The notes under the pieces were generated by a model, which saw nothing but the letters and a program-made list of their open reading frames with translations, was not told the origin of the DNA and did no database searches. Below, piece after piece: positions 1 through 11,096 of a DNA stretch of 64,000 bases (within the stretch, counting starts at the first letter, position 1; each line of letters opens with the position of its first letter). The position numbers were made by a program, and so were the translations under genes. The DNA comes from Ardenticatenaceae bacterium (lineage in GTDB: Bacteria > Chloroflexota > Anaerolineae > Promineifilales > Promineifilaceae), in contig JACKBQ010000001.1 of assembly GCA_020634455.1 (NCBI GenBank), positions 2,976,001 through 3,040,000 on the forward strand, given 5' to 3'.

Positions 1-2695
<2,695 letters not shown>

Positions 2696-2725
2696 GGGTT
2701 TTCTCCTGGTCTGCAATTGGGGTGC

Positions 2726-2759
2726 AAAAAGAGCAAAGAGGTAACCTGGTTACCTCTTT
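2726..2759 (-). terminator. Intercistronic hairpin between gcvH and gcvP
   Basis: A 12-bp perfect inverted repeat (AAAGAGGTAACC and its complement, one base between arms) is followed on the minus strand by GCTCTTTTT. It looks like an intrinsic terminator or a processing/attenuation hairpin that could lower gcvP relative to gcvH. Its function is inferred from shape only. Confidence 0.55.
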
Positions 2760-2788
2760 ATCTCTCTTAGGTGATGATGAGCGTGGTT

Positions 2789-3178
2789 TTATTCGCGCTC
2801 GCTTAGATATTTTTCGTAAGCGGCGGCATCCATCAAGTTATCCAGGTCAGAAGCATCACTCAACTTTACCTTAATCATCCAGGCCTGGCCGTAGGGATCG
2901 CTGTTAATGAGTTCTGGGGTATCAATGAGGTCTTCGTTTATTGCTGAGACATCACCAGATACAGGCATTAATAGATCGGCGGCAGCTTTTACAGACTCTA
3001 CAACCCCAAATGTTTCACCCACGCCAAAAAAGTCACCTTCGTTGGGTAGTTCCAGGTAAACAATGTCTGACAGAGCGTCTTGGGCATGGTCGGTAATGCC
3101 GATGGTGGCGGTGTCGCCATCAACGCGGACCCATTCATCATCTTCGGTATATTTCAAATCTGCTGGAATATTGCTCAT
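2789..3178 (-). CDS. gcvH: Glycine cleavage system H protein
   Basis: Lipoyl carrier protein that shuttles the aminomethyl group between P and T proteins. 129 residues, normal for the family. The lipoylation motif is ESVKAAADL with Lys64 as the modified residue. Start at 3178 (MSNIPADLKY) is preferred: AAGGAG ends 6 nt before it, whereas the ATG two codons earlier (3184) touches the ribosome binding site and the open frame further upstream runs back into the riboswitch leader. It is the first gene behind the tandem glycine riboswitch, and gcvP follows on the same strand. No gcvT is visible in the window. Confidence 0.96.
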   Translation of the reverse strand: MSNIPADLKYTEDDEWVRVDGDTATIGITDHAQDALSDIVYLELPNEGDFFGVGETFGVVESVKAAADLLMPVSGDVSAINEDLIDTPELINSDPYGQAWMIKVKLSDASDLDNLMDAAAYEKYLSERE

Positions 3179-3306
3179 GTTCATCTCCTTGGTTTGGAGC
3201 CACAGAGAACACGGAGATTTTTGAAATTTACTCTTTAACCTCTGTGTTCTACTTCGGCTGCGCTCAGCACAAGCCTGTGGCAAGTCAAAAAAAGCGTACA
3301 GCCAAC

Positions 3307-3347
3307 AAAAAAAGGACGCATAGCAATTATCAAAATCACTAGCGTCC
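3307..3347 (-). terminator. Terminator of the glycine riboswitch expression platform
   Basis: On the minus strand GGACGCTAG and CTATGCGTCC form a hairpin followed directly by seven Ts. It lies just after the second aptamer and about 130 nt before gcvH. The 5' arm overlaps the 3' flank of aptamer 2, so ligand binding could compete with terminator formation (glycine switches the operon on). This competition is inferred. Confidence 0.75.
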
Positions 3348-3546
3348 TCTGTCATAGACCTGAGAGATTCGCAGCAAACGCTTTTTGTCTGCTACTTGCC
3401 CCGTCGGTGTCGGCCAAGCCTCGCTTACGCTCGGTTAGCTTCACTTTCCAGATTAACCCAGCTGCTCGGTCCTTTTACCTGAGAGTTTCACAGCAAATGT
3501 TGGTATTTGCCGCTTGCCCCTTCGGTGGCGAAAAATGCTCTCTCCC
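3346..3546 (-). promoter_or_regulatory. Tandem glycine riboswitch (two aptamers)
   Basis: Read on the minus strand, aptamer 1 (about 3546-3468) has GGGAGAGAGC, then CACCGAAGGGGCAAG, then GAAACTCTCAGG and AAAAGGAC, matching the glycine aptamer core. Aptamer 2 (about 3456-3346) repeats it with CACCGACGGGGCAAG and CTCTCAGG after a short linker and an extended P3-like stem. The position directly upstream of gcvH-gcvP fits the known role of this RNA class in controlling glycine catabolism. Confidence 0.93.
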
Positions 3547-3599
3547 GAACGGCCGTTTGCTTTATTCAATTTTCAATTAGCTAAAAATTGTCTGACAAC

Positions 3600-3628
3600 A
3601 TTGTAAAGTTTGCTTTCACAATGTGCAA
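3600..3628 (-). promoter_or_regulatory. Probable sigma70-type promoter for riboswitch-gcvHP
   Basis: On the minus strand TTGCAC is separated by exactly 17 nt from TACAAT, about 50 nt before the first aptamer. The spacer contains a CATTGT...ACAATG inverted repeat that could be an operator. Confidence 0.45.
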
Positions 3629-3648
3629 GTTATGCAACTTACCAATTT

Positions 3649-4899
3649 TTACACCCAGCCACGCAGCCGTACCGCTTCGGCTACGCGATTGACGGCTACC
3701 AGGTAAGCGGCTACGCGCGTGTCCACCTTTTTGGTTTGAGCCATCTGGTTTACGGCGTGGAAGGCGGTAGTGATTTTTCTATCCAGCCGCTCATGCACCA
3801 TCTCTTCGTCCCAGTAATATTGGTAACCGTTTTGCACCATCTCAAAGTAGGAAACGATGACGCCGCCAGCGTTGCACAAAAAGTCGGGAATGATGTAGAT
3901 GCCTTTGTCGTTGAGGATGTTGTCGGCTTCGGGGGTGGTGGGGCCGTTGGCCAGTTCGGCCACGATTTTAGCTTTCACGTTGCCTGCGTTTTGGCTGGTG
4001 AGCTGGTTTTCAATGGCGGCCGGAATCAGAATATCTACTTCTAGCTCTAGCAGTTCCTGGTTGGTGATGGTTTCTGTGCCGGGGCAGTTCATCAGCTTGC
4101 CAGTTTGGCGTTGATGCGCCAATGCTTCATCAAAATCTATACCGTTGGCATTGTAGATGCCGCCAAATTCATCGCTTGCGGCCACAATTTTGAGGCCAAA
4201 CTGTTTTTGCCCCAGCATGTGGGTGTATGACCCCACGTTGCCAAAGCCTTGCACTGCGGCCGTTGCGCCGTTCAGGTTCATCCCTTTCAGTTTGGCAGCT
4301 TCGCGGATGGTGAAGAGGCCGCCCATGGCCGTGGCGGGGGTGCGCCCTGCCGAACCGCCGAGTTCTAGCGGCTTGCCGGTGATGACGCCTGGCTCGCGCT
4401 TGCCGTTGATGGTTTCGTATTCATCTAGCATCCAGGCCATGATGCGGGGGTTGGTGTTTACGTCTGGGGCAGGCACATCTTGGGTGAGGCCCACATAGCG
4501 GGCGATGTTGCGCATGTAGCCCCGGCTGAGCCGTTCCAGTTCGTCCTGGGACATTTCACGGGGGTTGCAGATGACGCCACCTTTGCCACCACCGAGCGGG
4601 ATGTCGGATACGGCCGTTTTCCAGGTCATCCACGCCGCCAACGCACGTACGGTATCTATCGTTTCATCCGGGTGGAAGCGAATGCCGCCCTTGGCCGGGC
4701 CGCGGGCATCGTTGTACTGTACGCGGAACCCCTGAAAGGTTCGGGTTGTGCCATCATCCATACGAACGGGAATGGTAAAGTGGAATTCACGCATTGGTTC
4801 ACGCAAAAATGCGTGCATGTCGGGGTCTAGCTGCAGCACGTTGGCTGCTTCATCTAACTGGGCCTGTGCAATTGCAAAAGGATTCAGATTTTCTTTCAT
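3649..4899 (-). CDS. gdhA: Glutamate dehydrogenase (Glu/Leu/Phe/Val dehydrogenase family)
   Basis: Reversible oxidative deamination of glutamate to 2-oxoglutarate and ammonia with NAD(P). 416 residues, normal for the hexameric bacterial enzyme. The catalytic-lysine segment is PLGGGKGGVICNP, and the Rossmann fingerprint is VQGFGNVGS in the second domain. Start set at 4899 (MKENLNPF); GGAG lies 11 nt upstream, and the longer frame to 4995 adds a non-homologous leader. Single-gene unit; it ends about 20 bp before the gcv promoter, and the DUF92 gene is transcribed divergently. Its place next to gcv suggests an amino-acid nitrogen metabolism neighbourhood. Confidence 0.95.
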   Translation of the reverse strand: MKENLNPFAIAQAQLDEAANVLQLDPDMHAFLREPMREFHFTIPVRMDDGTTRTFQGFRVQYNDARGPAKGGIRFHPDETIDTVRALAAWMTWKTAVSDIPLGGGKGGVICNPREMSQDELERLSRGYMRNIARYVGLTQDVPAPDVNTNPRIMAWMLDEYETINGKREPGVITGKPLELGGSAGRTPATAMGGLFTIREAAKLKGMNLNGATAAVQGFGNVGSYTHMLGQKQFGLKIVAASDEFGGIYNANGIDFDEALAHQRQTGKLMNCPGTETITNQELLELEVDILIPAAIENQLTSQNAGNVKAKIVAELANGPTTPEADNILNDKGIYIIPDFLCNAGGVIVSYFEMVQNGYQYYWDEEMVHERLDRKITTAFHAVNQMAQTKKVDTRVAAYLVAVNRVAEAVRLRGWV

Positions 4900-5199
4900 T
4901 ATGCAGTTTACTCCATGGTAAAGTGGGATTAGGGAAATTGCCAGCAAAACAGAACATTGCATCGTGAGTGGTTGGAAAGATTCAGGAGTGTACAAAGAAA
5001 AATCTAGCGTTTCTTTGTTACTTGGGAAAGGTGCAAAGGTTTACTGCCATTGGCTGACAAGTCAAATTGTACAAGATAGATCTGTGAAGGTAAACACCGT
5101 TCTTTGGAATACGGCCGTGTTGTGACTTTTTGCATAGAGATTCGGTTACCTTCTGCAAAGAAACATAATGCACAAATGAGCGCATCCGCGTGCCCACTC

Positions 5200-5228
5200 T
5201 TCACAATCGGGGGTGGCTCTGGTAAACT
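5200..5228 (+). promoter_or_regulatory. Possible promoter of the DUF92 gene
   Basis: TTCACA, 17 nt, TAAACT on the plus strand, ending 16 nt before the ATG at 5245. The short leader and lack of a ribosome binding site suggest near-leaderless translation. Confidence 0.35.
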
Positions 5229-5244
5229 AGCCCAACTTTGTGAA

Positions 5245-6051
5245 ATGTCCATGATTAACCAATTTGTCCTTGCCCTTCTCCTTAGCGGTTTCATTGCTGC
5301 ACTCGCTTATTGGCGTGGTTCACTCGCTTTATCTGGGGCGGTTGGCGCACTGTTGGTGGGCACGGTTGTGTATGGGTTTGGTGGGTGGATTTGGGGCATT
5401 TTGCTAGCGTTCTTTTTTATCAGTTCCAGCTTGCTTTCGCATTACAAAGAGCGCGAAAAGCAGGCGGTTGCCGAAGAAAAGTTCGATAAAGGGCATCGTC
5501 GTGATCTGGGCCAGGTGCTGGCCAATGGTGGGGCTGGGGCGATTGTAGCTTTGCTCAACGGCCTTTTCCCTTCTCCACTTTGGCTGCCGCTTTTTTTGGG
5601 CACCATGGCCACCGTAACGGCCGATACCTGGGCCACAGAACTGGGTACATTGAGCAAACGACCACCCCGGCTAATTACCACAGGACGGGTGGTGCCGGTT
5701 GGCAGTTCTGGCGGTATTTCGCTGTTTGGCACGGCCGTTTCCTTTGCCGGTGGGTTGATCATTGGCCTGGCAACTGGATTGCTCATGCAAAACAATGTGG
5801 CAATGCTTGCCGTTGTGGGAGGGATTGGTGGTTTGGCAGGTTCGCTTGGCGATAGCTTTTTAGGCGCGACGGTGCAGCAAATTTACACTTGTGGTAGTTG
5901 CCAAAAAGAAACCGAGAAGAAAATTCACTGTGGCCAGCCATCGCGCCCCTTGCGTGGGTGGTCATGGATGAATAATGATATGGTAAACTTTCTGTCATCC
6001 GTTTTTGGGGGCGTAACGGCCGTATTGATTTATTATTTACTGGTAGCGTAG
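5245..6051 (+). CDS. DUF92 family integral membrane protein
   Basis: 268-residue hydrophobic protein with about six to seven membrane segments and a conserved polar core (ADTWATELG about one third in, later AGSLGDSFLGA) characteristic of DUF92 (TIGR00297-type) proteins. Plant homologues (VTE6) act as phytyl-phosphate kinases, so an isoprenoid-phosphate kinase-like role is possible but is an inference. The C-terminal loop has a CGSC pair and a second cysteine (HCGQP), perhaps a metal site. Start at 5245 (MSMINQF) because the upstream part of the frame is not membrane-like; 5251 is an equally good ATG. Divergent from gdhA. Confidence 0.85.
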   Translation: MSMINQFVLALLLSGFIAALAYWRGSLALSGAVGALLVGTVVYGFGGWIWGILLAFFFISSSLLSHYKEREKQAVAEEKFDKGHRRDLGQVLANGGAGAIVALLNGLFPSPLWLPLFLGTMATVTADTWATELGTLSKRPPRLITTGRVVPVGSSGGISLFGTAVSFAGGLIIGLATGLLMQNNVAMLAVVGGIGGLAGSLGDSFLGATVQQIYTCGSCQKETEKKIHCGQPSRPLRGWSWMNNDMVNFLSSVFGGVTAVLIYYLLVA

Positions 6052-6105
6052 CAAACGACTTGCATGGGATTGGAGACACAATACACACCGCACACAGGAG
6101 TTGCA

Positions 6106-7032
6106 ATGAAAGCCCAAGCATGCCCACCCGGGTTTACCCTGAGGCACAAGCTCAAGGCAAACAATCGCGCTATCACCCGCTTAGCCTGGTCGCCAGACGG
6201 CAAGCGGTTGGCCTCTGCTGCCTACGACCAATCTGTCCGTATTTGGGATGCTGAAAGTGGCGAACAAATTCGTGAGCTATACGGTTATAGCGGCTCTGTT
6301 TTTACCGTAATCATTACGGCCGACGGCCGTTTTGCCATCTCTGCGTCTAAAAATGCACTCAAAGTGTGGGAGATGTCCGGTGAAGCCCGCTCGCATACCC
6401 TGCGCGGCCATTCAGATTACATTTACGCCGTTGCCGCCACCCCAGACGGCCGTTTTGCCATTTCTGGTGCGTACGATGAAACTATTCGCGTCTGGAACCT
6501 GAGCACCGACACTGAAGAGAAACTGCTCACCGGGCACAAAGGGCGCATTGGTTGCCTTGCCGTTACGCCAGATAGCCAGCATCTGCTGTCTGGCGCAGCT
6601 GACAGTGATGTCAAACTGTGGTCTATAGAAACCGGACAAACCATGAAAACCTTTCGCGGGCATCGTGGCGAAGTTTTGGATTTGGCGCTTGCCCCCGATG
6701 GCCAAACCTTTGCCTCTGCTTCGCATGATAGCGATGTGCGCCTGTGGCAGCTAGACGGCCAGCTCATTACTGTTTTAACGCTGCACAAAAAACCGGTAAC
6801 GGCCGTTTCCTTCTCCGCCAGCGGAAAACTCCTGGCCAGCAAATCCGCCGATGGCACCGTCCGCCTTTGGCGCACCGACACGTGGGACCCATTGGCAATT
6901 TTAGACGAACCCCACTCCAAATTTGCTTTTTCGGGGCTGGCTTTCCATCCCGGCCTGCCCACCCTGGCGACACTGGGCGAAAAAGACAAAATCATTCGAG
7001 TGTGGGATTTAGATGAAATGCAATGGTTCTAA
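6106..7032 (+). CDS. WD40-repeat beta-propeller protein
   Basis: 308 residues made almost wholly of seven WD40 repeats, ending in turn IWDAES, VWEMSG, VWNLST, LWSIET, LWQLDG, LWRTDT and VWDLDE, so one complete seven-bladed propeller. No signal peptide or enzymatic domain is visible; such proteins act as scaffolds, and the partner is unknown. Start at 6106 (MKAQACPPGF) because CAGGAG lies 5 nt upstream; the earlier ATG at 6064 has no ribosome binding site. It lies 54 bp after the DUF92 gene on the same strand. Confidence 0.9.
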   Translation: MKAQACPPGFTLRHKLKANNRAITRLAWSPDGKRLASAAYDQSVRIWDAESGEQIRELYGYSGSVFTVIITADGRFAISASKNALKVWEMSGEARSHTLRGHSDYIYAVAATPDGRFAISGAYDETIRVWNLSTDTEEKLLTGHKGRIGCLAVTPDSQHLLSGAADSDVKLWSIETGQTMKTFRGHRGEVLDLALAPDGQTFASASHDSDVRLWQLDGQLITVLTLHKKPVTAVSFSASGKLLASKSADGTVRLWRTDTWDPLAILDEPHSKFAFSGLAFHPGLPTLATLGEKDKIIRVWDLDEMQWF

Positions 7033-7206
7033 ATAACCATGCTTTTAAGCCAAAATCAGTTACAGAACATCTAAAAAGATGTTACTATCATAGCCACTGG
7101 TCTTAGGGTCATACACACTTAATGTACCATGTGAACTTGCCAAAGCGCTTTCTCCACTGTGGCCTGAAAAAGAAACGGATCAGCATCAAAAAAGGTATCT
7201 GCATGT

Positions 7207-8820
7207 ATGTACCGGGAAATCGAACGCGTAATGCCTGCGCAAAACAACCGATTTATTGCCCACGCAACCTTAGACAACTCTCTAAATATTTTAAGTTTTT
7301 CGCCTGATCTTCAGCGCTGGGCTGCTTTAAAATCTGGGAATCTGGTTGAGACTAATTTGTTCGATCTGTTTCCATACCTCAGGTTGCGCCAGCACGCTGT
7401 TTTTGACCGTTTGCAGAATGAAAACCTTTTTACTTATTCACACGCCCGCTTTGCTCAAAATCCCCGATTAGACCAAACCTTCAATCTGCAAATTGAACCG
7501 GTGCCAGGTGTACCAAACCGCTTGCTGCTTACCGTTATCCCTGTCTCAGTACAAAATCTAGCCGCAAATGAGAACAAAGATGTGGTTACGCTAACGCGCC
7601 ATAATCGTGAGCTGTTATTGCTGAATCGGGCCAGCCAGGTGCTTACTGCCACCCTGGATATTGATGATGTTTTGGAACATTTGCTGCAAGTAAGTGTGCA
7701 GATTATTGGGGCAACGGGTAGTTCTGTTTGGCTTTGGGAGGATGAGAACCGTGACAGACTTATTTGTCAGGCGGCTTATCATCCTGGTAAAGAAGAGGTG
7801 TTGCTAGGGCTTACGGTTCATTCTGGTTATGGTGTAGTGGGCTGGGTAGCGCAAGCCAACAAGGGAGCAATTGTTTCTAATCCGGCTCTGGACGGCCGTT
7901 TCTACGCCAAAATAGATACAAGCAGTGGGTTTACAACCCAGTCTATTCTGGCTGTGCCGATTCATTTACGAAACCGAGTCTTAGGTGTGCTGGAAGTAGT
8001 GAACAAACGAGACGGCCGTTTTCAATCACAAGACCTTACCTACGCCCAAATGCTGGCTGCCTCCGCCGCCATTGCCATAGACAATGCCCAACTCGTTCAA
8101 ACGCTGCGCACCAAAATGGAAGATTTGAAAGCGCAAAACGCGGAGCTGGAAGCGTTTGATCACACGGTTGCCCATGACTTGCAAAACCCGCTGGCATTGG
8201 TGGTGGGCTTCGCCGATTTGTTACGCACCTCCAGCGACAAAATTTCGGCTGAAGAGCGTGAGCGTGCGCTGGATCTGCTGGGGCAAAATGCCCACCGCAT
8301 GAGTAACATCATTCAGGAAATGCTGGTGCTTTCCAGCGTACGAAAACGAGACGTAGAGACACATCCCCTGGAGATGGATCAAATTGTGCTGGCAGCGCTA
8401 GATCGCCTGCGGTTTACGATGCAAGAGCACAACGCGCGGCTGATCTTGCCAGATTCATGGCCAGTTGCCAGTGGTTATGCGCCGTGGATTGAGGAAGTGT
8501 GGGAAAATTATATTGGCAACGCGCTGAAATATGGTGGCAAGCCACCAAGGATCGAGCTAGGAAATACGGTTTTGCCAGACGGCCGTATCAAATTTTGGGT
8601 GCAGGACAATGGCCAAGGCATTGACCCGGAAAAACGCCACCTGTTGTTTACCCCCTTCACCCAGCTGGGCCAGGTGCGTGTTACCGGGCATGGGCTGGGC
8701 CTCTCCATTGTGCGTCGTATCATGGAAAAGTTGGGGGGCGAAGTGGATGTAGAAAGCGAACTCGGCCAGGGCAGCACCTTTAGCTTTATTTTGCCCGCTT
8801 ACCAAATTCCCAAGGAATAA
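7207..8820 (+). CDS. GAF-domain sensor histidine kinase
   Basis: 537-residue cytosolic kinase. Layout: an N-terminal PAS-like region (about 1-115), a GAF domain (about 135-300, beginning LDIDDVLEHLLQ), a short coiled coil, the dimerisation/phosphoacceptor helix with H-box FDHTVAHDLQNP (His323), and a HATPase_c domain with N box ENYIGNALKYG, G1 box VQDNGQGIDP and G2 box GHGLGLSIVRR. No membrane segment, so it senses a cytoplasmic signal, probably a small ligand bound by GAF. No response regulator gene is adjacent (orphan). Start 7207 has a weak AAGG upstream; the ATG at 7231 is an alternative. Confidence 0.93.
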   Translation: MYREIERVMPAQNNRFIAHATLDNSLNILSFSPDLQRWAALKSGNLVETNLFDLFPYLRLRQHAVFDRLQNENLFTYSHARFAQNPRLDQTFNLQIEPVPGVPNRLLLTVIPVSVQNLAANENKDVVTLTRHNRELLLLNRASQVLTATLDIDDVLEHLLQVSVQIIGATGSSVWLWEDENRDRLICQAAYHPGKEEVLLGLTVHSGYGVVGWVAQANKGAIVSNPALDGRFYAKIDTSSGFTTQSILAVPIHLRNRVLGVLEVVNKRDGRFQSQDLTYAQMLAASAAIAIDNAQLVQTLRTKMEDLKAQNAELEAFDHTVAHDLQNPLALVVGFADLLRTSSDKISAEERERALDLLGQNAHRMSNIIQEMLVLSSVRKRDVETHPLEMDQIVLAALDRLRFTMQEHNARLILPDSWPVASGYAPWIEEVWENYIGNALKYGGKPPRIELGNTVLPDGRIKFWVQDNGQGIDPEKRHLLFTPFTQLGQVRVTGHGLGLSIVRRIMEKLGGEVDVESELGQGSTFSFILPAYQIPKE

Positions 8821-8987
8821 CCTCCTTTGCGCTGGCAGTACGGCCGTTGCCGCGCTATCATTTGCCATCTTTAACGCACACACATTAAAACAGTTGTCTA
8901 CGCTGACCCATGCATTGTGGTTAGCGATTAGAGGCTGGTTGCTGGTACTTACAACTGGCCGCCAACAACTATTTCCCTGGAGGCACA

Positions 8988-11006
8988 ATGTCTGAAGCAG
9001 AAAAACGGCCGATTACCGCCGATGATTTATATAAATTCGAACTCGTCTCTGACCCGCAAATTTCCCCAGACGGCAGCCAAATCATCTTTGGCTTCACCCG
9101 CGTAGACCGCAAAACGGAGAAGAAATTCACCAACCTTTGGCTCGTTCCTGCCGATAGCAGTCGCCCGGCTCGCCAGTTTACCTACGGCGACCAAAATGAT
9201 ACGCACCCGCGCTGGTCGCCAGACGGCCGTTCCCTCGCCTTCCTCTCCAACCGCAAAGATGAAAAACAGGCCCAAATTTACATCATTCCCATTGATGGCG
9301 GCGAGGCCCGCCCCGTAACCAAGATGGAAGGCAGCTTTGCTGGCTTTGTCTGGTCGCCCGATGGCACCCAATTTGCCACCCAGTTTCGCAAAAAAGACGC
9401 CGCCGCCGTCGAGCGAGACAAAGATGAGCAAAAGAAAAAGCTGGGCATCGTCAGCCGCCACATCACCACCCTCGACTACAAATTTGACGGGGCAGGCTAC
9501 CAGCCAGAAGAAAAGTGGCACATCTGGACCATCAACGCCGCCAGCGGCGAAGCTACCCAGCTCACCGATAGTGACAAATTTAGCGAAGTGCAGCCGCAAT
9601 GGACGCCAGACGGCCGTTCCCTCATCTTCATCTCCAACCGCGACCCCCAGCCAGATATCAACTGGGACCAAACCGAGCTTTATCGTATTCCAGCCGAGGG
9701 CGGCCAGATGGAACTCATTCCTTCGCACGAAGGGCGCAAGAATAGCCCCAGCATTTCCCCGGATGGCAACTGGATCGCTTTCATGGGGCGCAGACGCAAA
9801 GGGCGTTGGTACCAAAACGACTGCCTTTACATCGTGCCCAGCTCCGGCGGCGAAGCCCGCAACCTGTCCGGCGCAAGTGACCTGCACCTCTCCATCGTCA
9901 CCCTGGCAGATGTGGGCAGCGGCACGCCGCAAACCTTACCCACCTGGTCGCCAGACGGCCGTACGCTCTATATCCAGGCCACCGAAAAAGGGAACCAGCC
10001 CCTGCTCGCTTTCAGCACCGATCCAGAAAGCCCTGGCTACCAACGCCTTGTGGATGATGCCGGCCTGGTCGGCAGCTTCAGCCTGGATGCCGCCCAGCAA
10101 ACCGTGGCCTACCTCTGGGGCGATTTTGGCGCTCCGGCCCGCGTGCGGGTGCGCAGCCTGGCCGATGGCACCACCCAAACCCTCACCGACTTCAATCAGG
10201 ACCTCCTCGCGGAGCTGGTAATCGGCGACATCGAAGAAGTGTGGTTCACAAGCAAAGACGGCACCAGCGTGCACGGCTGGATCATGACCCCGCCCAACTT
10301 CGACCCCAGCCAGAAATACGCCTCCATTTTGGAAATTCACGGCGGGCCACAAACGCAATACGGCCGTACCTTCTTTCACGAGATTAACTTGCTGGCCGCG
10401 CAAGGCTACGTCGTTTACTGGAGCAATCCACGCGGCAGCCAGGGGTACGGCGAAGATTTTGCCGGGGCGATTTACAACCGCTGGGGCACCGTTGATTTTG
10501 AAGATGTGATGGCCTGGGCTAATTATGTGGAAAAGTTGCCCTACATCGACACCACGCGCATGGGCGTCACCGGCGGCAGCTACGGTGGCTACATGACCAC
10601 CCTCATCATTGGCAAGACCAATCGGTTCAAAGCGGCCGTTGCCCAGCGCGTCGTTAGCAACTTCATCAGCTTCTATGGCTCTAGCGATATGAACATCGGC
10701 ACAGAATACCTGTTCGGGGCCGAAAAAGCGCCCTGGGATGACATCGAGAATTATTGGCGACAATCCCCCATTGCTTACATCGGCAACGCCAAAACACCCA
10801 CGCTGCTCATTCACAGCGAGCGTGATTTCCGCTGCGACAGTGAACAAGGCGAGCAGGTCTTTGTTGCCCTCAAAAAGCTAGGCGTAGACACCGAATTGAT
10901 CCTCTTCCCCGAAGAGTCGCACGGCCTCTCCCGTGCAGGTCGCACCGACCGCCGCATCGAACGCCTCAACCATATGATCCGCTGGTTTAACACGTACCTG
11001 AAATAA
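8988..11006 (+). CDS. S9 family peptidase (prolyl oligopeptidase / acylaminoacyl peptidase type)
   Basis: 672 residues. The N-terminal two thirds are PD40/WD40-like propeller blades with repeated WSPDG and WTPDG turns. The C-terminal alpha/beta hydrolase has the nucleophile in GGSYGGYM (Ser531), the acid in SERDFRC (Asp613) and the base in ESHGLS (His645). It cleaves short peptides or N-acylated amino acids; there is no signal peptide, so cytosolic. Strong ribosome binding site GGAGG 4 nt before the ATG. The gene stands alone and is followed by a long inverted repeat. Confidence 0.95.
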   Translation: MSEAEKRPITADDLYKFELVSDPQISPDGSQIIFGFTRVDRKTEKKFTNLWLVPADSSRPARQFTYGDQNDTHPRWSPDGRSLAFLSNRKDEKQAQIYIIPIDGGEARPVTKMEGSFAGFVWSPDGTQFATQFRKKDAAAVERDKDEQKKKLGIVSRHITTLDYKFDGAGYQPEEKWHIWTINAASGEATQLTDSDKFSEVQPQWTPDGRSLIFISNRDPQPDINWDQTELYRIPAEGGQMELIPSHEGRKNSPSISPDGNWIAFMGRRRKGRWYQNDCLYIVPSSGGEARNLSGASDLHLSIVTLADVGSGTPQTLPTWSPDGRTLYIQATEKGNQPLLAFSTDPESPGYQRLVDDAGLVGSFSLDAAQQTVAYLWGDFGAPARVRVRSLADGTTQTLTDFNQDLLAELVIGDIEEVWFTSKDGTSVHGWIMTPPNFDPSQKYASILEIHGGPQTQYGRTFFHEINLLAAQGYVVYWSNPRGSQGYGEDFAGAIYNRWGTVDFEDVMAWANYVEKLPYIDTTRMGVTGGSYGGYMTTLIIGKTNRFKAAVAQRVVSNFISFYGSSDMNIGTEYLFGAEKAPWDDIENYWRQSPIAYIGNAKTPTLLIHSERDFRCDSEQGEQVFVALKKLGVDTELILFPEESHGLSRAGRTDRRIERLNHMIRWFNTYLK

Positions 11007-11030
11007 CCGCAACGATTAATGTCCTGAGAG

Positions 11031-11078
11031 ATTGGGTCAATTTTGGTCAACGTGGCGCTAGACCAAAATTGACCCGAT
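11031..11078. repeat. 18-bp inverted repeat after the S9 peptidase gene
   Basis: Arms ATTGGGTCAATTTTGGTC and GACCAAAATTGACCCGAT with a 12-nt loop and one G-T mismatch. There is no T-run on either side, so it is not a standard intrinsic terminator. It sits between two same-strand genes, 18 bp before the next start. Confidence 0.75.
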
Positions 11079-11096
11079 CTGTACGAAGGCAAACCC

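Noticed and set aside
7065..7083. AACATCT/AGATGTT hairpin after the WD40 gene as a terminator
   Set aside because: The stem is only 7 bp and AT-rich, and no T-run follows.
9027..10847. Long minus-strand open frames over the S9 peptidase gene
   Set aside because: Antisense shadows produced by GC-rich codon bias; the plus strand carries an intact, motif-complete peptidase with ribosome binding site.
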